A DNA stretch of 64,000 bases from Vicia villosa (Eukaryota > Streptophyta > Magnoliopsida > Fabales > Fabaceae), in the NCBI RefSeq assembly GCF_029867415.1, contig NC_081180.1:145266731-145330730 (forward strand), read 5' to 3'. Below, in pieces: positions 34,062-46,055 of this stretch. Positions within the stretch are counted from its first letter, which is position 1, and each line of letters opens with the position of its first letter. The position numbers and the translations under genes were made by a program. The notes below the pieces were generated by a model. The model worked only from the letters and a program-made list of their open reading frames with translations, searched no databases and was not told where the DNA came from.

Positions 34062-34777
34062 TAAACACGAAAACGAGTATTAATAATAATAATTAAATAT
34101 ATATTCAAGCCTGATTTATGTGTTATTATTGTGGAAAAGTGGTATAACATATTTATATAATGCACACTGCACAATCTTGATTGTTCGAAGACTAAGTCAT
34201 ACAGGTGAAGAAAACGGAAATTGAAATAATTTATTATTTACGTTTGAAAACGAAGCCTTTTCTTCATTTGAAAAGTACTATTTGTGAAATGACACAAGGT
34301 CAAAATGATCGATATCATGCTCATTCTTGTTATATATTAATGCATGCATGTTAATCACACAGAGCTAACACCAGTAGCATGCATTTCTTGCATTCAAAAT
34401 ATATATGGTCTACACAATTTTACAGATTTATAATTAAATATAAATTATATTTAAATTACAATTTAATCATAATAATATTTATAAAATTTTATTTAATACA
34501 ATTTAATCGTGATAAATTTGAAGTTTTACCGTAGTCCAACTTTAATGAACTACTACAAATTAGCGTTAAAACTTAATGTGTAATAAAATGTGAGTATAAT
34601 TTAACAAACCTAAGATGTAATAATATATAAGCAAACATTAAATTTTATAATAATTAATTAAAAATATCTAAAATGTTTTTCATAATTAATAACTTCTTTT
34701 TTATTCGCTTAAATAATTGTTATTTATATAATTAAATTGAAATTCTAAATTATGTATTTATAAATAAATGTTGCTGC
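34062..34777. other. No gene; AT-rich spacer
   Basis: Very AT-rich, with no open frame of interest. An RY-like atgcatgcatg near 34340 is the only notable motif and has no gene attached. Confidence 0.4.
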
Positions 34778-34850
34778 TAGGATTTGAACTCTTGATCAAC
34801 AGTTTTTTTAACTCAGCTAACAAGTGTCAACTGAGCTACCCTATCTATCC
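34778..34850 (-). mobile_element. tRNA-like SINE head
   Basis: On the minus strand, gggtagctcagttgaca (A-box) is followed about 40 bases on by gagttcaaatcctagc (B-box), the internal pol III promoter of tRNA-derived SINEs. The AT-rich stretch after it (lower coordinates) could be the body. No target duplication was found. It is not a tRNA gene, because acceptor and anticodon stems are missing. Confidence 0.55.
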
Positions 34851-34960
34851 CCTGTAAAAGAGATGGCTCAAGTGGACTAGACTCACCAAGAATTGTGGAC
34901 TGGAGGTGCAACGGCCCGTGATTTCTCCACTATCAAGAGTAAGAAGTGTTCGCTGCTTTA

Positions 34961-35770
34961 ACTACTAGAAAATTCGCTTTTAGTGACCGAATTAGAGACC
35001 GAAAATGCTTAGAAATCGGTCACTAAAACGTTTAGCGACCGATTTAGTGACCATTATTTTTCGGTTGAAAAAGTGCTGGTCGCTAAGCATTTGCGACGAA
35101 TTTAGTGACCGAAATTTAGAGACCGAATTTGTGACCGAATTCTGTGACCGATTTTAGTGTTCTTTTTCATAAAATAAAAAAAAAATTTGATACCTAGGAA
35201 TTGAACTTGTGACCTCCGCATATTTTAAGAAGAACTTACCACTACACCACTTTACATCTATTGTTATATTTTATATTTAAACATATATACATATAGTTTT
35301 TCACAAATATATTATATGTTAAAACAATAAAAAATATGAAAATTTTATTAAAATTAAAAATTGAAAGAGAATTAAAATCTTTAAAAAAATGTAAAGGAAA
35401 TAATAATATAATAAAGAGGATTAAAAATAAAAAAACAAAACAAAAAATATTAGTGACCGAAATTTCGGTCTCTAATTTATATATATAAATTAAATTGCAT
35501 AAAAAAAAATGTTGTGACCGATTTAGTGACCTTTTAAAATTTGCTCATGAATATCAAATTTTGGTGGCTAATTCGGTCAGTACAGTGACTGAAATTTCGG
35601 TCACTAAATTTTGGTCTCTAAATCGGTGGCTGATGTATTTTAGTGACCGATTTAGTGACCTATTAAAATTGGCTCATGAATATCATATTTCGGTAGCTAA
35701 CTCGGTCACTACAGTGACCAAAATTTTTTGGTCACTAAATCGGTCACTAAAAGCGAATTTTCTAGTAATT
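34961..35770. mobile_element. CACTA-like non-autonomous element, about 810 bp
   Basis: The left end tactagaaaattcgctttta (34964) and the right end taaaagcgaattttctagta (to 35767) are perfect inverted repeats. Both subterminal regions are filled with tagtgaccga and its complement, more than a dozen copies. The CTACTAGAAAATTC type of terminus is typical of plant CACTA elements whose first bases have decayed. A tRNA-like module lies inside on the minus strand (35196-35250: gtggtgtagtggtaag, then caagttcaattcct). It is non-coding; the frame 35495-35806 consists of the repeats. Confidence 0.75.
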
Positions 35771-36186
35771 TGTGAAACCAACCTCACGCTTTGCCCTCTT
35801 GTTTAAGACACACAAGACCCATGCCTCAGCACAAGTCCCATGGGTCAACTCGCAATTTGGAGTGGATAGTTAAGAAAACACCAAAGTTTTATTATCTTAA
35901 TTTTTTTAAACTAACCCAAATTTATCAACCAAAAAAAGTGACTTTAGATTCTTATTTAAAAAATGGAGACTTCACCAAAGTAGACAACACAATATTTAAC
36001 TTTAGCATATTTCAAAAATAAAAAAGACAAAGTCAAAGTCAAAATCCAACATGGTAAATACAAGTTTTTGAAAGTGTAGTCGTGCATATTATATACAAAT
36101 TATATTTGAGTAAATGTATAAATTACGACAATTTGACAAATTTTCAAACTTCAACACCACTCAAGTAACAGAGAAAAAATTGACCG

Positions 36187-36529
36187 TTTGTTTCCTAAGA
36201 TTATGTTTGGATACAATAAAAAGAACGGAGCGTAATGGAATGGAGCGGGATGAAACAGAGCGGAACGAAACGAAACAGAATAGAATAAATATGTCATTCC
36301 ATTGTTTGGATAATTCATGATGGAATAAACCAATTTTGTCATTCTGCCCAAACCGGAGGGTACAAAAAATGATGGAAAGTGATGGAATAGGATGTAATGC
36401 ATTCCATCCGATACCGCTCCATTCCATCTGTTTTTAATCAATCCAAACGATAGAACATAACCTTATTCCATTACATTCCACTCCATTTCATCTTATTCCA
36501 TCAATCCAAACACACTCTAAGGGAACAAA
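36187..36529. mobile_element. MITE, 343 bp
   Basis: Ends tttgtttcctaagattatgt and, as complement on the right, tttgttcccttagagtgtgt, continuing with tttggat on both sides. The interior holds repeated ggaatggagcgg/attccat phrases in inverted orientation, so most of the element can fold back on itself. No coding capacity; open frames inside (36114-36441) are artefacts. The superfamily is uncertain. Confidence 0.65.
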
Positions 36530-36739
36530 TTTAAAACTAATTGAAAAAAATAATATCTTAAAAATTATACATCTATTTTAATAAAAGTATAAATTTAATT
36601 TTTTTTTTCAAGACAAAATTTTTATAAGTGAATTTTTTAACTTGTGCTCATGACACAAGTTAGCATTACCCAAAAAGTATTACTTTATATATTCTATGCC
36701 GTCTTAGTTCATCAAAGTAAAATGTCACAAAAAATTTTA

Positions 36740-38530
36740 GATTTCGGAGATGCATCGTTTTAGTGAGTGAGTTATTCCATTTTGCTCAAAAATGTGTTTG
36801 GAGATGCATCTCTATAATAATTCTTGATTCAAAACTCAGTATTTTACGTTCAATGAGTTTCACGGAGATGCAATTTCAGAAGGATTTTAATTAGCTCGTG
36901 AGCAAGATTCAAGTGCGCCATTTTTTCAAGCTTCAATATTACTTCTACCTCATTATAATTAATCTTATTACATTTCATTCACTTCATTCAAGCTATCGAA
37001 CAACAACTCTCAATCGATAAGTTTCTCATTTCCTTTCTATTTTTGAGTTGTGATGCATGTATTAGGTAAAAGAGGTTGTTTATAATGCGTTACTTTGTAG
37101 TTACATTCATAATAGGTAGTTTGTATATACATGCATTCACATTTGTTGGTGTTTAGAAAATTTTATGCAGTTCATGCAATCACACAATTTTACGGAGATG
37201 CATCTCTGGATTTGACCTTTCCTATTTTACAGAGATGCATCTCCAAATTTTACTTGCTATGATTTTGATATGATTTTCTAGTTTGCATTATAGGAACAAT
37301 GGCTGAAAACCAGGACATATTGAGGCACGATCGTGGACTACATCGAGGATTGAATATATGACTGCGCCTTTGCTCCGTAAAGAGATAATCACGTGATAGA
37401 GTCGTTCCGGATATTATTGACCACGCTATAGAAAATGACATATGCTTTAACCCGTACGATGATCATCATTAGATGCATCCCTTGAACGACATAGTCTTAT
37501 ACTCTAGAGAGTTGGCTTGTGGGTCGCGGCTGATGTATCTATATATGCCTAAGCGGGCCAGTTCGGGTTTCTTTAGATTATTCCAATACCTCCTTCTATT
37601 TATGCTCCTCCAACAGTACTCTATAGAGATCTTGATGCCATACTCGATGGTTTCTATAATTATCTAGTACCATATGAGGCATACAGTGTGCCAGCTCCGG
37701 ATCCACAGGCTTATACACAAGGTTACATCCAATAGTTCTATCGAGTGTCACATCCTTACATGAAACTAGATACCGCAGGAACACCACCTAGACCAGCTCA
37801 TCAAGATACATTGGAAGACAAGCGGGCTAGGGATGACCACGCCCAAAACATGGTGTTGGTCTGCCAACATATTGCAACGATTGCGAGAGATGCCATAGAG
37901 AAGGGAGATTTTAAGGAAGTTAGTTATGGTATGGCCGTCGTGCAGGCCATCTTACTAAAGGCACAAAATTCCTTGGGGGTACAGGCGGCAGAAGAGAAAC
38001 ATGGACAGTTAAATATACACAATAGTTTATTTTTATTTTATTTTGGTAACAGTTGTATTTTTGAACAAATTATGTATCGAGGTAACATTTTTGATGAGTT
38101 GATTAATGTTTGAATTTGTATTATTGCTTAAATTTATATATGACATTATAGAATTGTATTAGTATAGTTACCATGGTGTTAATATATCCTTAGTGTAAAT
38201 GGCCTAAAGATATCATTTTGTGACACTTGCTTCCAAGGCAAAAACTCTCAAATATTTTTAAGGGATATTCCAGAGATGCATATACAGAATCACCCCTAAA
38301 AAATTACGGAGATGTATTTGCAAACCCATTTTTCGAAAAATTTGGGGTGGATGGCTCACTTGTGAAGCATAGAGTGCTTTGAAGGGTAAATCCAAAGATG
38401 CTTCTCCGTACTTCTTCGGGGGTGATTCGGTAGATGCATCTTTGAATTTTTTTTTGACAAATATGGGGTGGAGCTCACTTATGAAAGGATGTGTGCATTT
38501 AGCGTGCGTCTAAAGATGCATCTCCAAAAT
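36740..38530 (+). pseudogene. Decayed PMD-domain (MULE-associated) gene flanked by repeated gagatgcatctc motifs
   Basis: From 37299 (MAENQDILRHDRGL) to about 38010, broken frames carry HPLNDIVLYSRELACGSRLM, LYMPKR, then RVSHPYMKLDTAGTPPRPAH. This order resembles the C-terminal half of plant mobile domain (PMD) proteins carried by some Mutator-like elements. Several stops and frame changes make it dead. Around it, the palindrome-like ggagatgcatctccg occurs in about ten variants (36746, 36800, 36864, 37194, 37231, 38271, 38307, 38394, 38429, 38512). Family assignment is from pattern memory and moderate at best. Confidence 0.45.
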
Positions 38531-38749
38531 ATGAAAAGAGCGAATTCGTGTTTCAGTGTGTTCACCCTCACCTCATGGTGTGGATAAAGTAATTCCATGT
38601 GGAAATGGACACATGAGCTTAGTTTAATAAGAAATTTCGGTGGGTGGACCCAACACACATTAGGGATCACGCCACCCATCATTGTTATATAAATTGAAAT
38701 AAGAATATTGTTATAAATAAAAATCAATCTTCATTGGTGGTTTGGTTTT

Positions 38750-40525
38750 GTCTCCCAACTTCAACCATCCATATTTCATAATATTTTGTACTATATCCCT
38801 AAAAAGGACACATTGAGAGGTTTTATGACCAAGAAAGTTATGATACTTACAAAAATCTTTTTCTTTTTTTGTTCTAATGGTGGTGTCTTTAGGCCTTTTG
38901 ACACTATGATTTGACTATCCAACCAAAAGATAAAAAATTTCATCATATTTAGTTACATCAAACATGTAAGTCTTTGTAATGAATTTTTCATTTTTAGTAG
39001 GTTTGACAAGATTTTTTCCATTAGAGGGTCTTAGGACCTTACAAACATATGGAATACCTGGCTGCAACTCTGCTAAGTTAATATCATTTTCTTCAACATA
39101 TTCATATACTATATCTAATTCTTGATTGTTATTGTCTATTTCTACATAAGTAATCTTTTCTTTTTTATGATATTTATTCGAACCAGCATTTTCATCTTCC
39201 AGTCATTCAACTTGCCTAACCTTATCTGCTAACTAGGCCATATCCCTTAGGTATTAGATATCTAACGTCTTCCTAATGGAATAGTCTAAACCTCCTGCAG
39301 CCATTTCGACTAACTCATATTCAGGCACTTGAGTGAAGTATCTCGACTTTATTATCCTAAATATGCTGAGATAATCATCTACTGATTCAGCCAATTTTCA
39401 TTTCACACTGGCTAATTCATTCAGGCTGATCTTCAAATGACTCATGTAAAACTGTTCATGGAACACACTTTCCAATTGATTCCAAATACATATAGAATTT
39501 TAAGGGCGGTGAATGTGAAATCATTTTTGGTCAGCGAATTAGAGAAGTAACAAAGCGTACTCAGACAAGGAAGAAACAAAATTAGGCCTATAGAGACCAA
39601 CATTAAGGCCATTTTGGGCTAAGATCTATTCGACCACATTGGCTATGTTATTTTATCCCCCAAAATTATTTTGTTAGACATTTCTAACTACTTGGTCTCC
39701 ATCCTAGTTCCTATTGACCAACACTACTTCTGGGCTATTTCGACCTAAGTCTCCTTCGACTACCTTAGGCATAGGTTGTTCATCGGGTTGAGGCATAACT
39801 TGTTGTGACACTTGGTTATTAGGAACTGGCTGAATAGGCGCTTGGGGAGCAACAAAGAAATCAGTCATTCAACCCATTTGATGCGCCAATTATTGGTAAG
39901 TATGATTTATGTTTTGGATCAAAGGATTAAACACAATACAAATATTCGTAAGCATGTTCACCATATCATGGTTACTTTCATCCATTTGTAGCCTTTTAGA
40001 TAAGTGGGAACTCGTAGTTAACAATGGCATAACTTGAGGGATATATCGTAACCCTCCTTGAGGTTCTACCATTTGACTAGGATTCCTTATAACATATTCT
40101 GATGCTATGTACGGATTAAGAGGAGATGCATTAGTCATTGCATTATATGTATATGCATTAGTTTGCAGGCCTGTCATCGTTGCAGTTTGCATGCCATATG
40201 TATATTCCCTAATACTAGGGGGTAACATAAAGCTTGGGAGAAAAGAAGGCTTATGATATCCTATAGCAGTTTGTGTAACCTTGGGAGTAGTTGGAATATT
40301 CGTTGCTTGTGGTGGGGGAACCACCACTTCTAGTAATGTCGTCGAAACTGACATTTGGCTTATAACATAAGCGGTTACTCTAAAACACGTTGAAGTTCTT
40401 GCACCACCAACTATCGTTTTGATTGGTTGCTCTTCTACATTAGGAACATCGTTAAGGGGAAGAGAAATTTTTTTTGGACGAACCATCTCAACAAGATTTT
40501 TACCACTCCTCAGACGCATAAACAC
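38750..40525 (-). pseudogene. Tat-lineage gag remnant
   Basis: The intact N-terminal frame (39890-40525, 211 codons) starts MFMRLRSGKNLVEM and contains MDESNHDMVNMLTN, matching the gag of the complete Tat element. Downstream on the minus strand the gag core continues in broken frames; near 38780-38890 the DNA still matches the Cys/His knuckle region of the other copy (cttggtcataaaacctctca). The remnant stops near 38750, and no protease or polymerase follows. It is a 5'-end fragment, clearly older than the copy at 21791. Confidence 0.8.
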
Positions 40526-40638
40526 CCAAAAATTGAAAACATTTTATGTATGAAGAACAAAATAAACAACAAAGCACAACACTTTTCTGCAAAAGTTTAA
40601 GTTTCTTGCAAAAAAGGGTCTCACTAGGCATGCCAATT

Positions 40639-41282
40639 TGCTTACTGGTTTTTGCAGTAAATCAAATCACAAGTTTTAGTTACTTAATGGATTAAACACG
40701 AAAATTTCCTATGCAAAATTTGTGCAGAACGTTTGAGAAAGTATATGTTTGCGCTTGAATATTCAATGTTTGAATATGGATAATTGAGTATAAATTTCAA
40801 TAAGAACAAAATGCAGAATCGTCTGAAGAAATAAAGTAAACAAAGAAAACAAGAAAAGTAATGAAATAAATGCTTTGATTAAATAATTAGAAAAGGGGCG
40901 CAAATTCCTACATGTTTCCTCACAAACTTTTCTCTCTCTGTGACTTGGATACTCGAGTTCTATAGGAAATACTAAGAAAATTTATGAACCTTTATTACAC
41001 AAATGAAATCGATTTATATACTACATAACATTAACCGTCGATAACGATTACTTCTCTAGAACTCGACACGTATCCTATTATGTGGGTTTCTGTTTTTGAT
41101 TTCTTTCCATGTGTTTTCAGTTCTTGAACTACTACAAACCGCTAACAATATTGAAAACTTCCCCTAAACTTCATGAATACCTTTATTGAAAACATCTTCC
41201 GTCCTTCTAGTTATTTCTGTCGAGAATCAATTATTTTCCCATCGAATATGCCAAATCATTGCAAGTCTTTTCAAGATTCTGA
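40639..41282 (-). mobile_element. 5' LTR (probably truncated) of the reverse-strand Tat remnant
   Basis: On the minus strand the LTR ends ...tgcaaaaaccagtaagca and is followed by aattggcatgcctagtgaga, the same primer-binding-site context as the complete Tat element. The LTR start could not be located. The boundary with the SINE-like element at 41283 may be an insertion or a deletion point. Confidence 0.55.
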
Positions 41283-41530
41283 ATTTTTTTTAAAGAGAGA
41301 GAGAGAGAGATAGAGAGTGACCCTAATCGTGTGGATCTGTTCTTGAGATTCCTCCATCTTAATCTTGTGGATCTACTCCTAAAACTCCTCCAAACTAGGC
41401 GTAGTGGGTCTTTAGGTCATCTAATTCTTGGACTCAAGAATACACTAAGTCCCAAAACACCTGATAGGAGATTCGAACTCACCACCTTAGTTAAAATGAT
41501 CACTATGTCAAAAACTTATAACCTGGTCAT
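41283..41530 (-). mobile_element. SINE-like element
   Basis: On the minus strand a B-box-like ggtggtgagttcgaatctcc is followed by about 200 bp of body and ends in a simple CT-rich run and A/T tail (complement of ttttttttaaagagagagag). The A-box is weak (gatgaccaggttataag). The layout fits a tRNA-derived SINE but no target duplication was confirmed. Confidence 0.45.
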
Positions 41531-41605
41531 CTTGTGCTTAGCATTTTCACACATTTCTTAAACTTTCATGACGAGAATTGATATTTAAATTCTCAAGCTA
41601 ACAAT

Positions 41606-41803
41606 ACCCCTAAAGATCTCAGGAATGTCACGCTTAATGAATATGAAACTCATGCCATTAGAGTGATCCCACTTCTCATAATCCTTATTGTATTCATAGG
41701 TACTAGATTCCATAAGAGAAGCTGGTTGCTGCATCCTTAATTCAATGTCAAGATCCATGTAGCCAAGAACAATTTCTCTGTTCTCTTTCCAGCCCGTGAA
41801 ATT
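41606..41803 (-). pseudogene. Ty1/copia gag fragment
   Basis: On the minus strand 66 codons are open and read NFTGWKENREIVLGYMDLDI, then YEKWDHSNGMSFIFIKRDIP. This is the conserved first part of the gag domain (UBN2/DUF4219 type) of plant copia elements. Nothing else of the element adjoins it. From 41804 to 42211 the DNA is AT-rich without genes. Confidence 0.75.
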
Positions 41804-42826
41804 TACCCATATTAAGGATCTGAACTAAATTCAAATCACTAGATATTAAAGCAATTGTACTTGAAAAATAGAACAAAGTAAATACTATAAATATACTAAA
41901 AAAAAATTAAAATTAATCATCAATATGTTCAAATTATGGCATAACCTATCTCAAGATACCTAGTGCACCATCAATATCAAGTCTATGGACAATAATATTA
42001 ACTGATAATGATACTCTTGTTGTAATGGTCAAACATTGACAAAAAAACATGTCAAATAATAAATTATTCTTTGGATTGATTTATTGTACACATGTGAGAC
42101 CTTATCACATGTTTACCATCAAAAGCGCGTAAGAAATTCGACCAAACATAATGGTTCTTTGGGCCAATTAATACTCGCAAGGATAAACACACACATAAAA
42201 GAAAAACACACCACTACAAAAAACACATCTAACGTCGGACGCGAAATGCGTTTGATGTCAGATACAGAAGCGAGGTAACGTAGGTCGTCATGAAAAGCTA
42301 CCCCTTATCACCTTGCTTATTAAAACGTGTCGGATAAAGATAACTGTAAGTGGGTTTGATTCCCAACATCAAAAATTTTTTTATTTTTATAACTGGATGG
42401 AAAACCATAACAACATGAATAGTAATGGAGAACAACAACAACAAGAACAAAATTAACGACAACAAGAATAACATCAATGACACCATTCATTGAGAACCTA
42501 CAATTTAAACATAACTACATCAAATTATGTGTAAGAAGGAGTGGAAGGAATATCAAAGAAGGGAAAAAGAAATTTGAAAATACAAAGAGATGTAATCTTT
42601 CAACAGCTCAAGGTAGCTAGTCTACCAGAAAATCTTTCCAACTTCCAAGATAAAAAAACATGGAGAATTAAAGAAGCAATAATTAGAAGGAATTACTAGT
42701 ACTTGACATGCATGGAATCTTTTGGCTTTTAGACTTTCAAAGATCAAAGAAGAGGAAGAATCAGAAGAATCAATATAAAAGCGAAAGAACTTCATCCAGA
42801 GAAATCAGAGAAGAGGAAAAAACAAA

Positions 42827-43099
42827 ATGAGTACTTCTGTTGAAACTTTATCTAAAAAAATCAAAGAAGAGGTACAAGTAATGAAAGAACCAAAACAGAA
42901 ACTGAGTACTTCATCTAATGCTGGTAGAACAGAAGCTGATGTGGATATAGAGATCCAAGTCATTGAAAGAGACCATGTTGCTATCGAACCTTTGAGATCC
43001 AGGAGAGTTATCAAGAAGAGGAGATTGAGAAGAAGAAAGGTGAAAAGGTCAGTCATCATAGATTATGATTATGATTATGATGATGATGAAGCAGATTAA
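42827..43099 (+). CDS. Hypothetical 90-residue charged protein inside the CACTA element
   Basis: A TATA-like caatataaaagcg lies about 50 bp upstream of the ATG, and the leader is A/G-rich. The product begins MSTSVETLSKKIKEEVQVMK, has a strongly basic centre (SRRVIKKRRLRRRKVKR) and ends in an acidic Asp/Tyr tail (DYDYDYDDDEAD). The basic cluster could be a nuclear localisation or nucleic-acid-binding patch. There is no signal peptide or membrane segment. I do not recognise the family. Plausible origins are a captured piece of a host gene or a chance frame in a purine-rich stretch. The 5' leader and the TATA favour a captured gene, but this is weak evidence. Confidence 0.35.
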   Translation: MSTSVETLSKKIKEEVQVMKEPKQKLSTSSNAGRTEADVDIEIQVIERDHVAIEPLRSRRVIKKRRLRRRKVKRSVIIDYDYDYDDDEAD

Positions 43100-43483
43100 A
43101 GTGGGTCAAACTTTCTGTCAGCCAGAGGATTTAAATATGATTAATAAAAAAAATGAACTTTTTGTAATTTTACTTAATGGAATTTTTATTCTATGGTTTC
43201 TTATCTGTCAGCTCAAGTTTACAACTAATTTAGGGGTTTTATTCTATGGTTTCATACATACTAATCTATCTGATTTCATCATATACTAAATATGAATAAA
43301 ACTAAAACAAAAATAAAGGAAATGCTTCATATATAAAAATTATAACTTACAGTAAATTATCTTGGAGAGGTCCAAGTCTTCCCATATTCATTAATTCTTG
43401 AGGTAGTTTGTATGTTAACCATCCAAAACACGAAAACCAAAACCTAAAACAACCCAAAGTAATGTTTCTCAATAATAACAATA

Positions 43484-43682
43484 TGCAAGAACAATAGTAA
43501 TGGAGAACAACAAAAACAACAAGAACAACCGTAATGGAGAATAACAACAACAAGAACAACAAGAACAACAAGAACAACAGTAATGGAGAACAACAAGAAC
43601 AATAGTAATGGAGAACAATAACAACAACAACAAGAACAACAGTAATGGAGTACAACAATAACAACAAGAAGAAGAACAATAT
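43484..43682. repeat. Imperfect (AAC/AAG)-rich repeat
   Basis: Phrases such as aacaacaagaacaacagtaatggag repeat about five times with variation; a related stretch lies at 42428-42470 inside the same element. The minus-strand frame 43347-43688 (leucine/valine-rich) is an artefact of this repeat. Confidence 0.85.
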
Positions 43683-44176
43683 TAACACACGGTGAGAGAG
43701 TTTTTTCGTTCGCTATGACTCCTTGGAGAAGAAGTGTTTTTCATTAGGGCTCGAAATTGATTTAGGTAGACACTTAAGGAATTAAAAAGATAAAGAGTAT
43801 TTATCTCGAATAATCTAAATAACCGAGGTAACAAACCATCTCGTAAAATCTAAAAAAAATAAAGGCACCTTTTTGGTTACAAAAAAATAGGGAGTTTTTA
43901 TCTCGATTTTATAGAAACCGAGGTAACATATCCGTCGTAAAATCTAAAAAAAATAAAAGCGCCTTTTTGGTTCCATATAAAACATTAAATAAAAAGAGAT
44001 GGGAATTGAACCCCAAACCCTGAGCATATATTTATGTCAGATTTTATTTAAATACGAGGCAAATGATTTATTATAATTATATTTTAACTAAAACAAGGCG
44101 CTCCGGTCACATATACCTGCGATTTTTTATCTTACGTGGTGAAAGTTTTGTCATAAAAAGCGTTATTGTTGTAGTG

Positions 44177-44589
44177 ACATTTAACGTTTCTTATAAGCGA
44201 TCTCCAAATAAAAAGGTCACTTTGGTGACACTTTATTTTAATTGACTCATTCAAATGTTAAATTTTGAATAAAATTATAAACCGTATCCAAAACTTTAAC
44301 AAAGTTAATGGATGAAACAACTAAGAGGCATGACCATGTAAACCGGAACGACATGCCCGTGTTCCAATCCATTATGTGAAGCACAATAAAACATTATATA
44401 TTTGAATTTTACAAAAGGACGGAAAAATAAAACGCAACATCAAACCAGACAGGGTGACGGTTTAGCCGTCACACCAAAATAGAATCAAACCAAAAATGAA
44501 GAGAAAGATTTCATGGAACATGACCCGATATGTGAAATTACAAATGTATAATGATTGAAATTTTGATTCTAGAATGCTATTGTTATGGG
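44177..44589. other. No gene; spacer
   Basis: AT-rich, no open frame and no recognisable element. Confidence 0.35.
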
Positions 44590-45050
44590 CATGACACTAA
44601 ATGATTTTTGTTGTGAAAAGGATGTCTCTAGCAAAGTATAATAGGGAACACAATGAAAAAGAAAAGATGATAAACAAGAAGAACAACAATGATTGGTTAT
44701 AACTGCTATTCTTTTCTTTCTCTTTCAATTAAGATTACAAGTTATAAGAATAACAAATAACCCTCTCACCCTAAATTAGGATTTGCAGTATGCAATGATG
44801 AGAGGCTAGTATGCTATTTATAATAAACCAAACATACTAAACTAATTGGCTTTTTCACAAATACCCATTATAAGCTAACTTAAACAATTGGACATTACAA
44901 ACAGGTCCAATTCAAAATACTAACAACCCCATCATTTTGACATCCATATACTAGAATACACTTCGACTATAGTATGTAGGTATTCAACATATTCTATGTC
45001 AAAACAAGAAGCTACTCTTCGACCCACTAGAGTTTGACCCAATTCTCACA
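44590..45050 (-). mobile_element. LTR of a Ty1/copia element (start uncertain)
   Basis: On the minus strand the LTR starts tgtgagaattgggtcaaact at 45050, just after the polypurine-like gacccaaggtggagatt. A TATA-like tttattataaatagcat is near 44815. The far end (lower coordinate) was not found, so 44590 is approximate. Confidence 0.55.
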
Positions 45051-46055
45051 AATCTCCACCTTGGGTCAAACTCTATAACATCAAAGAACAAACTAGCTTT
45101 CTTCATGCAGCTTTATCAACTGCATACAGTAGGAAAACTTGCAACTTTGCAATGTCTTGGTGATCATATCAGCAGCATTGTGATTTGTCGAGACCTTCAG
45201 TACTTGGACTTCTCCATGCTCGATTACCCCTCTAACGAAATGCAACCTCACATCGATGTGCTTAGTTCTCTCATGATATGCTAAGTTCTCCGATAGGTGT
45301 ATAGCAATTTGACTATCACATTTAACACTGATACCTCGACCTTGAAGTTTCATCTCCTTAGAAAAACCTTCAAGCAACAATGCTTATTTCACAGTTTCAG
45401 TTAGGGAAATATACTCTGCCTCACTGGTTGATAAAGCAATAACCTTCTGAAGTGTTGCTTTCCAACTAATTGTTGTGCCAAACATAGTGAAAACATATCC
45501 AGAAATAGATTTTCTGGAATCCATACAACCTGCATAGTCAGAGTTGACATATCCTTCGATTACTGCTTTACTGTCTTCATCTAGGGCTCCACCATAAATT
45601 AGGAATCTATTTCGAGACCCATTTATGTACCTTAGAATCCACTTCAATGCTTGCCAGTGAACCTTTCCAAGATCCTCCATGTACGTGCTTACAAGACAGT
45701 GCATATGCTATGTCGGGTCTAGTACAGACCGTAGCACACATCAAATTAAAGAACCAACTATATTAGCATATGGAATGCTATTCATATAAGCTCTTTCGAC
45801 ATCAATACTGGGACACAAATCTATCCTCAACTTGAATTGAGGGCTTGTCGAAGTCACAACAGGCTTTGAATTCGACATACTAAACTTGTCGAGAATCTTC
45901 TGTAGGTATGCCTATTGAGATAAGCATAATCTCGATTGCTTTCTATCTCTTCGGATGTCAATCCCAAGAATCCTAGATGCAACTCCCATATCCTTCATAT
46001 TGAACTCCTTATTGAGTTCAACCTTCACCCTCATTACATCTTTGACATTGTTGCT
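45051..46055 (-). pseudogene. Ty1/copia reverse transcriptase and RNase H remnant
   Basis: On the minus strand, broken frames give VKVELNKEFNMKDMGVASRI (end of reverse transcriptase), then HWQALKWILRYINGSRNRFL, YVNSDYAGCMDSRKSISGYV and STSEAEYISLTE (RNase H), then VKCDSQIAIHLSENLAYHER and THNAADMITK-like sequence to the end. At least three frame breaks are present. The upstream half of the element is missing because the Athila element begins at 46056, within the reverse transcriptase; the rest would lie beyond the right edge. Confidence 0.88.

Larger units (their letters stand above)
42212..44176. mobile_element. Non-autonomous CACTA element, 1,965 bp, with internal ORF
   Basis: Starts CACTACAAAAAACACATC and ends cataaaaagcgttattgttgtagtg (last 25 bases). 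The right end matches that of the CACTA at 21196-32746. It contains cgattttatagaaaccgagg-type subterminal phrases. Flanks (cac and aca) do not show a clean 3-bp duplication. The interior holds a TATA box, a 90-codon ORF and an (AAC)-rich repeat. No transposase is present. Confidence 0.75.

Noticed and set aside
34778..34850. tRNA gene on the minus strand
   Set aside because: Same reason: internal promoter boxes without a cloverleaf; better explained as a SINE head.
36151..36441. Overlapping 88-96-codon frames on the minus strand
   Set aside because: They read the inverted attccat/atggaat repeats of the MITE and show no domain.
43347..43688. 113-codon leucine/valine-rich minus-strand frame as a membrane protein
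   Set aside because: It is the complement of an (AAC/AAG) repeat, which encodes hydrophobic residues by composition alone.
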